Shown here one piece after another: positions 35,801 to 48,570 of a stretch of DNA of 64,000 nucleotides. This stretch comes from Penelope pileata. Its lineage: Eukaryota > Chordata > Aves > Galliformes > Cracidae. Positions within the stretch are counted from its first letter, which is position 1. Every line of letters starts with the position of its first letter. The notes beneath the pieces are model-generated. The model was given only the letters and a program-made list of their open reading frames with translations, was not told the DNA's origin and did no database searches. The stretch lies in NCBI GenBank assembly GCA_013396635.1, contig WBMW01000797.1, positions 1,079,787 to 1,143,786 on the forward strand, read 5' to 3'. Both the position numbers and the translations under genes were made by a program.

Positions 35801-37962
35801 CTTTTTCACTGCTCAGGGCTGATCATGCAATAACTCTGGAACAATGTTTAACTTGTGAGCAAGTAACAGATACTGTAGCTCCGAGTAGTTGTCTATTATG
35901 ACTCAGCAATGTTTTTTTTTTTTGTTTTTTTTTTCAAAAAACTTTGTCACAATGGCAGGTATAATTTGGATCAATGCCCAGTGAATCTGAAAATCTACAG
36001 TTCCTAGTTTTTCTAAGCTGGGCTAAATACTCTCAATGCAGTTAGCATTTTAAGAAATCTGATTACTGTGTCATAGTGCCCTCCTTCTATGTGTTGCAGC
36101 TGAATGGCTACGTGACTTTACTTCTGATACTCATATTCATTTGGCAGTTTCTTAACGCTTCCTAGTAAATACTTGTCATCTTTTTTTTTTTTCCTTCACA
36201 CTTTACCTAATTTATTTCTTGAAAAGAACAATAATAGTTTTTTATTCTCTTTAGTTCACTTGGGGAACAAAACCATATCGGATTTAATTTTTTCCATCTG
36301 CTTTTATTAATAATGTATAAGTAATAAATATAATAAATACTCAAGGATTTTGTATATTTTTATTAAAAGGTCAGCAAATACCAAAAGATACACAGATGTT
36401 TTTAAAAGAGGGTACTAGCACGTGGAAGTTTGTCTTTCTTTCTCTGTAGTTACAAGAGACAGTTTCTGGTTATTTGATTTACAGTCTAAATACGCCATTT
36501 CTCTACTTATAAAAATGAGTGAGATCTGTCTCCTTGACTTATAGATTGATGTTATGAATAACAGGTACTTTCAGGAGTGATATTTTTGTAATTTGAAAGG
36601 AAAGGTATTTTGAAGAAATAAAAATGTAACTGATGTCAGGAAAACCTGCCTTGATTCTCGTATGATCAGTATTAAATAGCACAGGAGCCATTCATTTTGT
36701 TCTTCCTCTTCTAAATTAACTAATTCTATGCAAAAGTAGTATGTCCAACCAAACCAAGTGGAATCGAGGACTTTTTCTTAGTGTGTATTTGTAGATCGTT
36801 AGACTTGTAATAATTCATTATTCCTCGCTGTTATCTATTATGAAGACATCAGCCAGGTTCTGCCTGCCCTGTAGAGCACATGTTCAGTCTGACAGGTAGA
36901 TACTAAAACATCAGTCTCTACGGTTACTTTTCCATATGAAAGAGGCACAGATGGAAGGCTGACCACAGTTCAAATAAGGCACATAAGCGATTTTTTTTTT
37001 TTTTTTATTTTGTGAAACAACCAAAATTTAGGTCTTCTAAAATGTTTGTAAGAGTTGAGGTGTGAGCTTATTTGGATCCCTTTTTCTTGCTAGGCTCTTT
37101 TCCCCTCAGAAACAGTGTCATAGCAGACTTTGCCTAAGACATTATGACTACTGTTCGTGAGCAGAACGGGAATGTTAAAACAAAAAAGCTTGTGTGTTGC
37201 TTCCTTATCATACCAAGTTGAAAATAAAGAAAAAAAGCTCTTACCTTAAACTGAATTCTTTGCAAAAGACATTGTTGCTTTCATACAAGTGCTACAATCA
37301 AACAATGTATTCAAAAGCCAGATGTCAAACTTTCACTGGTCTGTATAAATTAGATTTCCCCTATTTTTCTGGTAAAGCAGCATTCAAAATGAGTATGAAC
37401 TCCCCCATTCCTAATGAAACCAATTCAAAAAAAATCCCTAGTTTTCCCTACTATGCAATATTGTCTTTTCAGAAAGATTTTCTCATTTGTTTATATTTCA
37501 AACATACTAATATGTTAAAGGTTGTCTTTTAAACACACCATATGAGACTTTTCCAGTGCAATATGCTAGATGAATTCACATTTTAATTTCTATAATGCTT
37601 GGAACATATGACAAAATCTTTCATAAAAGATGTGATAAAAATGTCACCAATTGCTCATTTACAATGTATTTGTCATTGTAGGCTTCATATTTAGGTCAGA
37701 TTCAATTGCAAGGAAAATAATGACTCAAATGTCAGTAATTAGTGTTTGTTCTTCACCAAACGAAATGCTTCTTAACTAGAAAAGTCTTTAGATAGGGTAA
37801 GAGTTTGAAGTTACAATTATGCTAAATAGCTAATTATGAAGGATGAAACTATTACAGGTTTATATTCCCCTCATATAGCCACTGAATGAGTCTTTACTTA
37901 TCTGCTAGACACTGATTACAAGCATATAAAAAATGGAAGGGTTTTTTATATCATCCTTTTTT

Positions 37963-38040
37963 CATAAAATCGTAGAACAATATATTTTAAAGGGGATATC
38001 TGAGGGTCATCTGGCCCATCTTACACAACTATTCATATAT
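37963..38040 (-). mobile_element. CR1 LINE 3'-end fragment (short, diverged)
   Basis: The plus strand starts CATAAAATCGTAGAACAATA and continues through GAGGGTCATCTGGCCCA. This matches the antisense of the CR1 3' end, usually ATCATAGAATCATAGAATGG... followed by ...GGTCATCTAGTCCA. Only about 80 bases remain recognisable, so identity as CR1 is likely but not certain. Confidence 0.6.
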
Positions 38041-39975
38041 AATCTCAACAACATACTTCATTCCTCAAGACTCTACACAGAAGGGGGAACATGCCTTTGT
38101 TTTTTTCCTTAAATAGTTTTTCTCACTTGTAGAATTTGCAGAATAGTACTTAACAACAGAAATTATATGTTGCCTTGGGGTAGCTTTCATCCTCTGTAAT
38201 GTGTTGACAACAGCAAAAAAATGAAAACTTGTGCTACTTCCAGAAAGCAGTTACTCCCAACTGCTGAGTCTTACAGCAGTGTTAGGGATGAATTTAACAG
38301 CCTTATCTCCCCTTGAAACAGCCAAAATAGTGAGAGTTCATTTCAGCTAATTGCTGAGAGTTGTGTATTCTGGATAGTATAATTGTTTTGTGCTTGGTTA
38401 CACCAGTGGAATTTCCAGAAGTTCCAGAGGATACATAAATTAGGCCAAATATTTGGCCTATTGGCTTCATGCTTTCAGCCAAGATGAAGATATATTTTCC
38501 TTCAATGTAAGTATTGACCTTGTCTTTGTTTTGGTCAATACTTAGTTCTTGACTCAATTAATCTCAATAGATACCCAAATAAAGATCAATATTTATTGAC
38601 ATCTGTAGGAGTAATATGTGTAGGGAGCAAATAATAGGCTTCCAAGTATTTTCTGTCAATGACTTGCTTCAGGTTCTAAAACCAACAATTTTCAGTGGCA
38701 ACAGCAGCATCTCTACCCTTACCAGTGATGTTAAAGCATCTAAGGAGAAGAATATGGAAAATTCTAGAAGCTGCTCTATGTTTGGCCTTTCTGTGTGTAT
38801 TCAAGTAAGTCCGACTGGATTTATGGAGACTTCCTAGGAACAGAGAATAAGAGAATTTTAGTAGATATTCTTGTTCCATGCTTTAAGACTTGAAATGCAC
38901 AAGTTCCCAGCAGAGTTATGAATTTCCCTTATTTTTCTTGGAATCTGTTTACCAAACGTGGGAAAGAAGCTCTTGGACCGTGGGGGAGCTGGAGGCCACC
39001 CCTTCCACGTGACCCTGTGTGGGGCAGGCTGCACTTTGTGTGCTTCATCTCTCTTTGAAAGAGGCCTTCTGAAGGACTGGTCTGCCTGGGACTGACTTAT
39101 GCCTGCATATGTCTTCCTTGATTTTCTTTTCCATTAAAGATGAATACTCACGTCTGTTTTCTTTCAGCAAAAGCGGCAAGAAAGAATAAATGAGCTAAAA
39201 TAATGTAATGATGACACATCTCCATTGCTTTCACGGATTTTAAATATGAAGGGAATCAGACTAATATCTTAAAGAAAACAAATATGAATAATATTGGTGA
39301 CTGAATGTTACAGGTCTGTAGCATTTTCTTTTTAAGTCATTAATCCTAAGAATCCCTTTTTTGCACTGTTTTCCAGATTTACCTTTAAAGAAGGTCTTCA
39401 GCAGCACATTATGCACTTTCCTTTCAAATCTCTTCAGCATACCTATGGGGGAAAAACCACAACTTTACATTTAGTCTTCTTAAGAAACAAAGTTACAATG
39501 TAATTGCAGAGACCATGGCTAGCTTGAGTTGACAAACACTGAATGAAAGTAGAAAGTAGACTACTTGAAGTTGACCAACTGAATTTACTTATCAAAATAT
39601 AAACAAATGCCTAAAAACTATGTTTTGTTCACAGATTAAATTCATTGACTAAGTTAATTGTTTCCAAATAATTGTTGTTTAATGAACCACAAAGCAATTA
39701 ACCTGTAACTTCAGACATTAATTTACTGAATCCTTTCTGATCTCCCTTTATGTTAAGCCCATATTTTTAGCTTGAAGAGATTAACTATCTCTTAGAATAG
39801 GTTTAATGTTTCCTGGTAAAATGTTTAAAATCAGTTTCAGAAGTTCGTTCATATAAGAGAAATTCATCTGACATTCTGGAAATACTTTAAAAAGTAGTAT
39901 AAGTTCATTGCCCAATGACAGTTGTCAATGTAAGGAAGGAATTCAGGCTCTGTCTTAGTACTAATTTTCATGGGC
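38041..39975. other. AT-rich non-coding stretch
   Basis: No supported gene is seen. Opposing open frames at 38616-38837 (+) and 38676-38879 (-) are shadows of each other without a recognisable domain. A GC-richer patch at 38970-39060 is unexplained. An acceptor-like TCTGTTTTCTTTCAG at 39167 is followed by only 11 codons before a stop. Confidence 0.6.
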
Positions 39976-40305
39976 TCATAGAATGGCTTGAGGTGGGCAG
40001 AGATCTTTGGAGATGATCTGGTCCAACTATTTGCTCAGAGCAGAGTCAGCTAGAGCAGGTTGCCCAGGACCTTATCCAGACAGGTTTTGAATATCTCCAA
40101 GGATGGAGATCCTACAAAGTCTTTGTCAATCTGTTCCAGCATTCAACCATCTTCACGGTCAAAAGTCTTTTATTAAATAAATTGATAGCTTCTAATATTT
40201 CAGTGTTTACCCATCTTCTTGACTCTTGCTGATATTTATGCACTTTGAGCTTTCACTGGGCCTTTTCTCTGGGCTGATAAGTTCTGGCTCTGTCTTCCCA
40301 TGAAT
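39976..40305 (-). mobile_element. CR1 LINE 3'-end fragment
   Basis: On the plus strand the sequence runs through the antisense CR1 landmarks in order: CATAGAATGGCTTGAGGTGG; GATGATCTGGTCCAACTATT; GAGCAGGTTGCCCAGGACC; CCAAGGATGGAGATCCTACA; TCTGTTCCAGCATTCAACCA. It then reaches the more diverged TTTTCTCTGGGCTGATAAGT followed by TCTGGCTCTG, which corresponds to the usual TTCTCTCTAGGCTGAACA...CAGCTCTCTCAGCC. The element is therefore inserted in minus orientation with its 3' end near 39976, and is 5'-truncated, as most CR1 copies are. It is moderately diverged with small deletions. Confidence 0.88.
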
Positions 40306-42124
40306 ATCAAATGCAGGTAGTATGCTTGCTTGCTTGCTGTATCTCAGCTATTAGCTACAATTTAAATATCATATTTAAAAGAAATCAAGCTTGGCATTTT
40401 AATAAAGAGAAGTTGAAAGGAGGGGATTATTTTTGTGTAGCTTCGCTTTATCTTTCACACAGTATTTGGGACTTCATACAAGCAGTGGTGATGCCTGCTT
40501 ATTATAGAACACACACAAACCTGAATTTCAAATGACATTCCAGATAAAAATAATAAAAACCTTCTGATGTGATAAAGGTGCCTATTCTTTAAATAGAGAT
40601 ATCCTTTCTGAAAGCTGGATGATAAAAGGTTTAAGATAAGACTCTGTCATTCCTGTTTACCCAACTAACCAGTCAGGCTTCAGTATTACTACTCCTAAAC
40701 ACAGGGTAGCACCGTGAGGGCATTTCTGATTTAATGTGGATGACAGTCATGCTTTTGAAGCAAATCTCTGCATCGTCTCCACATACTGTGCAGAAGTTCA
40801 CAATACAAAGTGCTCTGAATATGACCTGGCTTCCTTTCAGCTGAACAGAAAACTGGCAAATGCACTGAGGGAGCATCTCATGCTCTAAAAGGGTGTGCAG
40901 TCCACGGGACTAGATGAGAAATAGCCTTTTTTAAATAAATAAATAACAAAGCAACCTGAGATGTATCTGGTGTGCTGTCCCGTTGGCTCACATGATGAGC
41001 TGCCAGAGGCCGAGCCAGTAAGCTTGTTGCTAGGGCAGAGGCTGGTAACCCACTACTTGTTCCTCATGGCTAGTTTGTATAAGATCTAAGGCTGGAAGCA
41101 AGTACTCTATTTTGCTCTAAATACAGGTGGAATAGCAACACTGAAAACCCCAAAGAATTAAAACATAGAACTGCTAGTAATTCATCTCTTTTTAGACTAT
41201 GTACTTTCTTTTTAATTTCTTAAAGATCTACCACATTGTGAAGGTATCTAAAATCCAAAGAAAGTATGGAAATTTCACAACCTCAGTGAATACCTATATT
41301 AAGTATGCTACTTTTCTTTAGATAGATCAATTCAAAAATCAACTATTTAAATTCTCTTCAGACAGCAATTAGTCATTGACTGTCAACAAGTAAAAACAAG
41401 ACTGTAATTATTAACTCACAGGATATGTTGCTGTTCATAATCAGATATAGATATGATATCTGATTTTATAATTTCATAAAAATGTTCAAGTAAATTACAG
41501 CCTTGTAATAATTTGATGGCAGTTTTATCTTTAAAATGATCTTTGTTGCTTGTTAATATTGGCATAACATTTTCTTGTAAAAGTGGTTGTCTTTCTAATC
41601 AAATGTAGCACATGGTAAGGAGAAAACGTGCTAATAAGGAAGTAATGCACAGTGGAAGTGGGTGAACAGTTTTACTTTCAGTTTAAAAAAAGGGAAAAAA
41701 AAAGGAAAATCACTCACTGGACCCACTACTAATCCCAAGATATTTGTGTACAAGCATTTTTGGACTACATACTAGTTATCTTTTGACATTTATTTCTGAA
41801 TGAATACTCTGTAATAATGGGCTTTTTTATCCAAGCTATTGGCATCACAGGTACTGAATGTTCCCATAGCACTGTGTATTGCAAGCAGATGGTGTGAGTA
41901 CAGAAGGAGAAAGTGGGATTAGAATCCCTTTCAGTGGGCTGGGACACTGCTGAAGGCTAGTGACAGGCTTGTATTTTCTAGATGATATCTGCCCAAAGAT
42001 ATTCATCAGTTTAAATCTCTACTTTTCTTAAGTCTCTACCTACAAGTTTAAGTCATTTCTTCCTCATTTAAATTATTATGAGGTACGCTGCAAATGACAC
42101 GTTTTTAGTCGCTGTAGAAGGAGA

Positions 42125-42139
42125 TAGTATTTGATACTA
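42125..42139. repeat. Small palindrome TAGTAT-TTG-ATACTA
   Basis: A perfect 6-base stem with a 3-base loop. It is of note only because it lies 43 bases from a larger palindrome with a related TAGTAT core. Confidence 0.7.
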
Positions 42140-42181
42140 GAAGAACAAGAGGCTAGAGAAGGTACCAAGCATAGTACTTCC

Positions 42182-42210
42182 ACTAGCAGTATCTCAGAGA
42201 TACCGCTAGT
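42182..42210. repeat. 29-base imperfect palindrome
   Basis: ACTAGCAGTATCTC (42182-42195) and GAGATACCGCTAGT (42197-42210) are inverted copies with one mismatch in 14, around a single central A. A loop of one base means the DNA is a near-continuous palindrome, not an RNA hairpin. No known element end is recognised. Confidence 0.85.
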
Positions 42211-44685
42211 ATTGTGGGACTAACTGGGGCTAAGAGAACGCTATGCTAGCTGATGACCAGTTGCTATATTTAAAGTCAAAATTTTCTTGCCTGGTTTCCT
42301 ATATAAAGTCACATTCTACTATCCATTCTCTCTCAAGAGTTCTCCCACTAAACTAGAGACTGACGGGCATTTACTGTGATGTGCCTCCCTACGTTTTCTG
42401 TGGTCTGAAGCAACACAATTCACACAGCAGATGAGAGAGAAGTAAGGACAAGTCCACCAATTTTGAACGTCCTACCCACAGACAGCTAGAATGCTTTAGA
42501 AAACTACTCTTCTGCAATCATCCCAGCTACACCAGTGTACTACTTCCTTCTCTGCGTGTTTCTCGGTGTTGAAGTCCTGTGATAGTAATTTTTTTATTAT
42601 TATTTATATGGTTATACCTTTCTATCTCCCTGTCACTTTTCAGTTACTGCCTCTGGTGCAGATCTGTAATTGTCAAACATCCTCTGATTGAGATTTTGCT
42701 TCTGTTGTGACTCAATTTCTTTTTCAACACTGTATCCCTGAGGTTTAAAAAGAAAAGCTTTCTGATCTGACATTTTGTGTGTTGCCTTGAAAAAATTGAA
42801 GTTGAAAAATATGCAATAAATATGAGCTATAATATCACCACTGCCTCTTTTCTCGTTGTCGTAAATGCTGGGTATTTTGTCCACAGCCTCATCTTCCCAA
42901 ATACCAGTAGAATAAAACTAATGGGATTTCCTACCTTGTTTCTATGGTTCAAAATTCTCCACCGCATCTGAACTCTAGTAATTTTGGACTTTAATCTGGT
43001 CTTCCAACCAAACAATTCATGGCCTCAGCTTCTAGAGCTGGGTAAGAGTAGATATGTACAATGTAGTTGTATTCAACAATATATATGCATTTAATCATTA
43101 TAAAAACAGATGCAATAACAAAGGATGAAAGTGGTCAAATTTCCAACTGCTGGTTGCTAATATGTCTGTTTTGACCTCATTGCTGGTGTTCTTAAACTGT
43201 GGTCCTTAATATCAAATGGATTGGTAGCTATAAGAACAAAAGAAAATGGAAAAAAATAGTCTGGGAAGAAACCAGTTGAATTAAATTTACTGGCATGGTT
43301 GTATCAGATAATGACTTAGATCTGTATAACCTGTGATGTCTAAGAGAAGGTAATGGATTTGATGAACATATCTGATAATTATTGTTATTCCAGCCAGGAA
43401 AAATAAATAAGTATTCAGCAATATTTTTCAGACTCTAATGCATTGAAAGCCCCATTGTATGGCCGCCACAGAAAAATCTGAATAAATATTGTCCCATTCT
43501 CTTAAAATTGAAAGAGGGTAATATGCTGTGAAATGTGGAAACAACACAGCATTGAGGGAAGGAAAGAAAGAGACAGCAGATGCTGTTTTCCAGACTAAAT
43601 CTCCTCTGATGCACTCCAGGGACCTCATTTAATCAAGCATCATTCTCACACTTCATCACGTATATTATTCAGAAATGATGAAAAATTCTGGGAATAAATT
43701 AGTCATTTATTTTGAATAAATGGTTTTGAAAATTTATTATTCTTCAAGCTATTTTGAAAAATTTAGTTTTTCCATTATTTCTCCCAGAGGCTCCCAGCTC
43801 AGCTTAATCAGAAGCCGCTACTTGCAAAGTCACGAAGTCAGGACCCTGACTCTTTTTGTAAAGGTCATTTTTGGGGAGGGACATTCCTTCTTTCATTACT
43901 GCTTTCTATGTCCTCTTATCAGTTTGAAAATGTTTCTTTCAGTGTATTCTGACTTTGGAGAATCTCTCTAACAATCCTGTGATTAAAAAAGAACATTTTC
44001 TGTTGCTCTGTGCACTTTCACAGTGACTTAGCATACGGACTTTCTACCAAAATCCTTTCTTTTTTTTTCCTCACCTCTTGTTGACTGCTGGGTTTTGTTG
44101 CCCTTTTACATTACCCACTGCTGTTTACCTTTTGCACTTTTACTTGTCAATTTTATAATAATGGTTCAGCATAACTTGATGCTGTCTGGAAAAAATATAT
44201 TCAACGCTGTCCTGAAGAGAACTTATACAGAGTGGTGTGTCTCAGGGCACGATCTGCCATTTTCAATCACCCAGGGTGGGGCCTTATCTCACATGTTAGG
44301 GGGGCAGCCATGAGCCTCTACTCAGCTGCTCTAAAGCATGAGAGTAAGGCTCTCATGGCATGATCACACATTCTTAAACAGTAACTCTCTTGTTCACTTA
44401 TTTTGGATAGAGGGATTTTAATTAGGTTAATATAACTTACACACCCTCCTTACTTGGTGATGTCTGGGTGATAAATTGGACAGCCCTATGATGAACTACA
44501 TTTATCCTGTACTTCTGACAGAGCATGCTATACTCTGCACACTAATCTACCCCTGGGCACTTCAGGCCTTTGCCAAGTGTTACATAGTCAAGGAGGAAAG
44601 CAAGCACTATACATAATAAATTAAGTTAGATTTAAGTTGAAAACGGGTGGGTTAGAGAAAGGTTATTATGGAAAGATTAAATCTT

Positions 44686-44722
44686 CTGTGTGTGTGTATT
44701 TTGTATATATATAGATATATAT
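44686..44722. repeat. (TG)n / (TA)n microsatellite
   Basis: A TGTGTGTGTGTA run is followed by GTATATATATAGATATATAT. This is simple-sequence DNA. Confidence 0.85.
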
Positions 44723-45063
44723 TTCATTCTAACACCAGTAATTTGCCAAAAATTTTCTAACGTTTGCCAGAAATAGGGATCATTGTCAATATTTTTCTCT
44801 ATTTTTAGTTGAAAATGATTTTATTATTTTAAAGAAGAATAAATATTTCCTTTCCCCCGGAAAGGAAAACTAATGCAACTTCTCTATGGATTTTAAAAGT
44901 GTCTTCACAAAAATTAAAGTAGGAAAATATATTTATAATTTTCACGTATGTCATTGCATCTTGGTGGAAGTTGAATTAGTGTTTTACAAGCAACAGTCTT
45001 TAACTCTTGGACCTTTCTTCTAGATTGCAAAGGTGCTTTGCAGCTCATCTTCACTGTCACCCA

Positions 45064-45081
45064 AACATTTAGCTAAATGTT
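45064..45081. repeat. Perfect 18-base palindrome
   Basis: AACATTTAG is followed directly by its reverse complement CTAAATGTT. No function can be assigned from sequence. Confidence 0.75.
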
Positions 45082-46492
45082 AATCTCCTAGCAACTTGTT
45101 GGGGGAATGCTCTGTGTCCATTAGCCCTTCTTTCCTTCCTGAAGAAAGACAGGAGCAGAAAGAAGGAATTTATTAATTCCTTTCAGGCTTTTTCCCAGTA
45201 ACAGTGGCATGGGAGGGGACATATTGAAAATCCTTGTGAAGCTGTAGAGCTGATTGCTTCCACGTGCTCAACTATGGTACAAACTGTGATCTGTTCCTGG
45301 AGGGCACTCAGAGGGACCAGGGTTAGAGCATCCTGAAACAGTTTCAGATTCCATTTCATGCAATTTTTCTGTCTTTATTTTGTGATGTCTGTTTTTCCAT
45401 CCTTTCCTCTGCTTTCAGAAAGTGGAAAAATCCTAGTTTTCCAAATATGACCGAATGCGATGATTTTCCATGTTATGCTGCATAAACAGGAACTTCAGTG
45501 TGGAATGATGAACTTCATGTACTGTAGTGTGATGGCTCACCCTGAAATGAGTCTGTTCTTAAAAAATAAAAGGGGGTCTTTTCAGTTGGATTTTTCATTA
45601 TCTCAAAACAGAAGTCACTGAAAAGTCTTCACTGTGAGAATCCAATTGAGATTGCACTGCAGAAATGTAGGAAAACTCAGTATTAGTTTGCAGTTGCTCA
45701 TGTGCACTGTGATTCACTGCAATGAACTTCATGAATAAGAGATTTGTGTAGGTGATGTGGTGTTTTAAAGATCACAGTTCAAATCCTCATTAAACCCTAT
45801 GTTCTATAAGCAAAATGAGGAGGTATTTAACAATACATGATACTGTAAAAGCTCACTCCAGCCAGAGGCCTAGGACTAGAAAGCACTAACACCAGCTTGT
45901 ATAGTGCGTGATGGATACTTAATGCTTTTCTATAGCATACTTCTCCAGAAAGCTTCTAGTATCTAATGAAACACAAAATGTAGGGGAGTCTGAAAGCTTT
46001 CCATCTGCTAGAGTTTTCATGCCTGCAATCCAAAGAGGTGGATTTTTAAAAATAATATCTTAATGCTTCTAGACAGAGAGTAATTTGATTCCCTTTCCAG
46101 ATTTAGGAGATTCAAATCCTCATTTTCAAACAGTAAGCCAACCGCCAAGACTCTTAAAAGGAAGCAGAGGAAGTGTTCTCCAGTACCGCTGATGAAACAG
46201 TCCCACTTTTCAGATCTCATGGAGTGGTAAAGTAATCTCAGGAAGGAACACATTTACATGGCTTATTGAATAGAGGGAGCATCAAGCTGGAAGGCACAGG
46301 TGTGCTCCATACACTCTGCATGCATATGTGCTCTTAAATATTTGTTGAGCGAGAAACTGATATACAACCTTTAGGTTATGAGTCCAACCCAAGAGAGTTG
46401 TCTTCTCAGCACTGTTTATTCATCAGTTCAGAAGCTAGCATCTAACAGCCAGATAATACTGTCAAAAAACAGTGAAAGCATTCAGGGTTAAA

Positions 46493-46572
46493 TCTCACTG
46501 TATCTTTGGATATTCTCACTGTATATTTGGATACATACTGCATCTGCTAAAGCTCACTGTATCTTTGGATAC
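46493..46572. repeat. Three-copy imperfect tandem repeat (about 21 bases)
   Basis: TCTCACTGTATCTTTGGATA at 46493, TCTCACTGTATATTTGGATA at 46514 and GCTCACTGTATCTTTGGATA at 46552 are near-identical. The first two are adjacent; the third follows a 17-base interruption. The pattern suggests local duplication and decay. Confidence 0.85.
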
Positions 46573-47320
46573 TCTGAATTTTCTGGAATTTAGCAGAAAT
46601 CATTTTGTAAAAGAACCAATTTATTTTATCATATGAAGGGGAAAAAAGTTACACTGCTAGGTTTTATATTCCACACCTGACCATACAAGTACAATATTGT
46701 AATGATTTGACCTCTACAACTTGAGGACTTTGTTTATTGACAATACACTTTTGGCTCCCCTAAAGGCTTTTCAAGTTTTCCAGAAATATAACAAGACAAA
46801 AAATATTATGACATAACAGAAGAAATGAAGTAAATATCAAGGGAGATACAAGGTTGGTTAGTGTTGGGTAAATATGAACTGAATGGTCATTTTAAGAAGT
46901 TATTGCTTAGGCTATGTCTACTAGACCTGAACACAAAAACATTTCACACTAACACATTAGGAGAGTGATTCAGATTGTGCTTCTGATTTCCAATAGATTT
47001 AGGTCAGCATTGTGTTCTATAAACTAAGCTGTGACTCAGTGTTCTGATTTACATATGATTCATCACATTGTTTTTTGTTAAAGTTTGAAAAGGGGAAAAG
47101 TATCACTTTTCTGATATGTGAATATTTATAATATTTTTATAAATTGCTTATCTAGCTCTTTCTGAATTCATGAACACTTGATAGCTGTACTGTGGAAGAT
47201 ACAGACACATTTATCGAGACCGACATACAGCAAGTGCCCATTTGCCTTTCTGGTACACCTTCATCTTGTTGCGTCATTCAAAGAAAGGAGCTACTTTCTT
47301 GTCTTTCTGTGATGGTTTAC
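46573..47320. other. AT-rich non-coding stretch
   Basis: I see no gene or recognisable element here. The only listed open frame (from 47242, +) has no domain and runs into the next tandem repeat. Confidence 0.6.
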
Positions 47321-47354
47321 CTGCGTCTGTCTTTGAGCTGCGTCTGTCTTTGAG
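47321..47354. repeat. Exact 17-base tandem duplication
   Basis: CTGCGTCTGTCTTTGAG is present twice head to tail (47321-47337, 47338-47354) and is followed by CTGCCGG, the start of a third unit. It is exact, so probably recent compared with nearby decayed repeats. It lies in an unrecognised 73-residue plus-strand frame and is not a multiple of three. Confidence 0.9.
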
Positions 47355-47972
47355 CTGCCGGTTCCTTACTAACAGAGTCACTTTTTCTGTTAGTGCAATG
47401 CAGCATCACGGTTGGAAGCTGTGTCATCACGTCTACAAAACAGCCCAACAGACTGCAAACTGAACTCAGAAGGCATATTCCTTTCTGAGATGGTGCCTTC
47501 CTCTTCTGTCTTTAAGAAAATACAGTCACAGTAACCTAAACTTCCACTAATATGTTGAACCTAAGTGATATATTCAAAGCCCTGAAGTTTAAATTCCATG
47601 TTACAATCTGTGCAATAATTATGCTAATGGCATGAGTAAGTTAACTGGAGCTGCTCCTAATTATAGATCCTGCAAGGAGGCAGGCTGCTATGATAGTTCA
47701 GTCACAACAGACCGTTCAGGGGATTGTCCAACTCTTTGGAAGTATTTCAGGAACTCGAAAATAAGGATGACACTACTCCTGCTGTGGTCAAGGCAGGGGG
47801 AAAGAATGCTACTGTCAGGATGTTATTCGCTCGATGTTATTGGACCGATCAAGGCTGAAGACGGTTGATCAGGAGTTCACTAGATTTAGTAATGGAACAT
47901 GATATATAAGAGAACTGCAGTACATGAATCTGGAGTCAGCATACCCTGAGTTCATGTTCTGTTTTTTCTACC

Positions 47973-48008
47973 TTTTTTTTTTTTTTTTCCTTTTTTTTTT
48001 TTTTTTTT
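47973..48008 (-). repeat. Long interrupted T tract, possible poly(A) tail of a retroposed sequence
   Basis: Sixteen T, CC, then eighteen T. To its right, two TTTATT motifs (48017-48031) are AATAAA on the minus strand. Read that way, a polyadenylation signal lies just before a poly(A) tail, as in a retroposed transcript inserted in minus orientation. I could not recognise a parent gene in the 500 bases to the right, so plain slippage is equally possible. Confidence 0.4.
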
Positions 48009-48570
48009 ACTTACTTTTTTATTCTCTTTTATTCCCCTCAGACTTATTTCTGAAAATCTTTGACCAGGCCTAAAGAAAACATACAAGTTTTCTGATAATA
48101 CTTAAGGTTTGTGGAAAAAAATGAGAGGCATATTCTTTGGGTAGAGCCAAAGGTCCTCTTGCTTATCACTGCTCACTCAAACATACCATTGCGTACTATA
48201 TTTAATGTCCTGTACAACAGTTCTGCGGGCATCTAAAAGTATTTTTCTTCTGTTCCTGATGATGTGTCATGCTGAATATAATTGCTAAATCTAAGAATTA
48301 TTATCACTGCATACACCTAATGCTCTTTCACTAAACAGATGGCTTATGAAAATGTGGGATGACTTACTAGTCCTGAAATGATTCATACCTCAGCTAGCTG
48401 AACACATGGCTACCTTTCATCACTTGTGCTGAGTCTAAGAGTTGGATTAATAGCCCAGTTTTTAAAATATTTGCTGTTCTTTAAACAGCATATGCTACCA
48501 GCATATTTTCTAGTAAGGTACGAAAACCACAAATGTAAACTGTTTCATGTGCTTTCAGAGGCCATTCTTC

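Larger units (their letters stand above)
31222..37962. other. AT-rich non-coding stretch
   Basis: No gene is seen. It holds the two copies of an exact 30-base duplication and the G-run/N seam (listed separately), plus homopolymer tracts at 34333-34347 (T), 35353-35367 (A), 35912-35932 (interrupted T) and 36991-37006 (T). The open frames at 31610-31795 and 37194-37532 (+) have no recognisable domain. Confidence 0.65.
40306..46492. other. AT-rich non-coding stretch
   Basis: No gene is seen. It contains two palindromes near 42.1-42.2 kb, a (TG)n(TA)n patch at 44686-44722 and an 18-base palindrome at 45064-45081, all listed separately. The short open frames on both strands have no recognisable domain. 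A sequence at about 43188 (TGTTCTTAAACTGTGGTCCT) resembles a hAT/Charlie terminal repeat, but its partner end was not found. Confidence 0.65.

Noticed and set aside
39153..39203. Strong acceptor followed by QKRQERINELK and a stop, as a terminal exon
   Set aside because: Eleven codons are too few to separate from chance, and no upstream exon is visible.
43180..43230. hAT/Charlie-like terminal sequence (TTCTTAAACTGTGGTCC)
   Set aside because: The resemblance covers only about 20 bases and no opposite end or 8-base target duplication was found.
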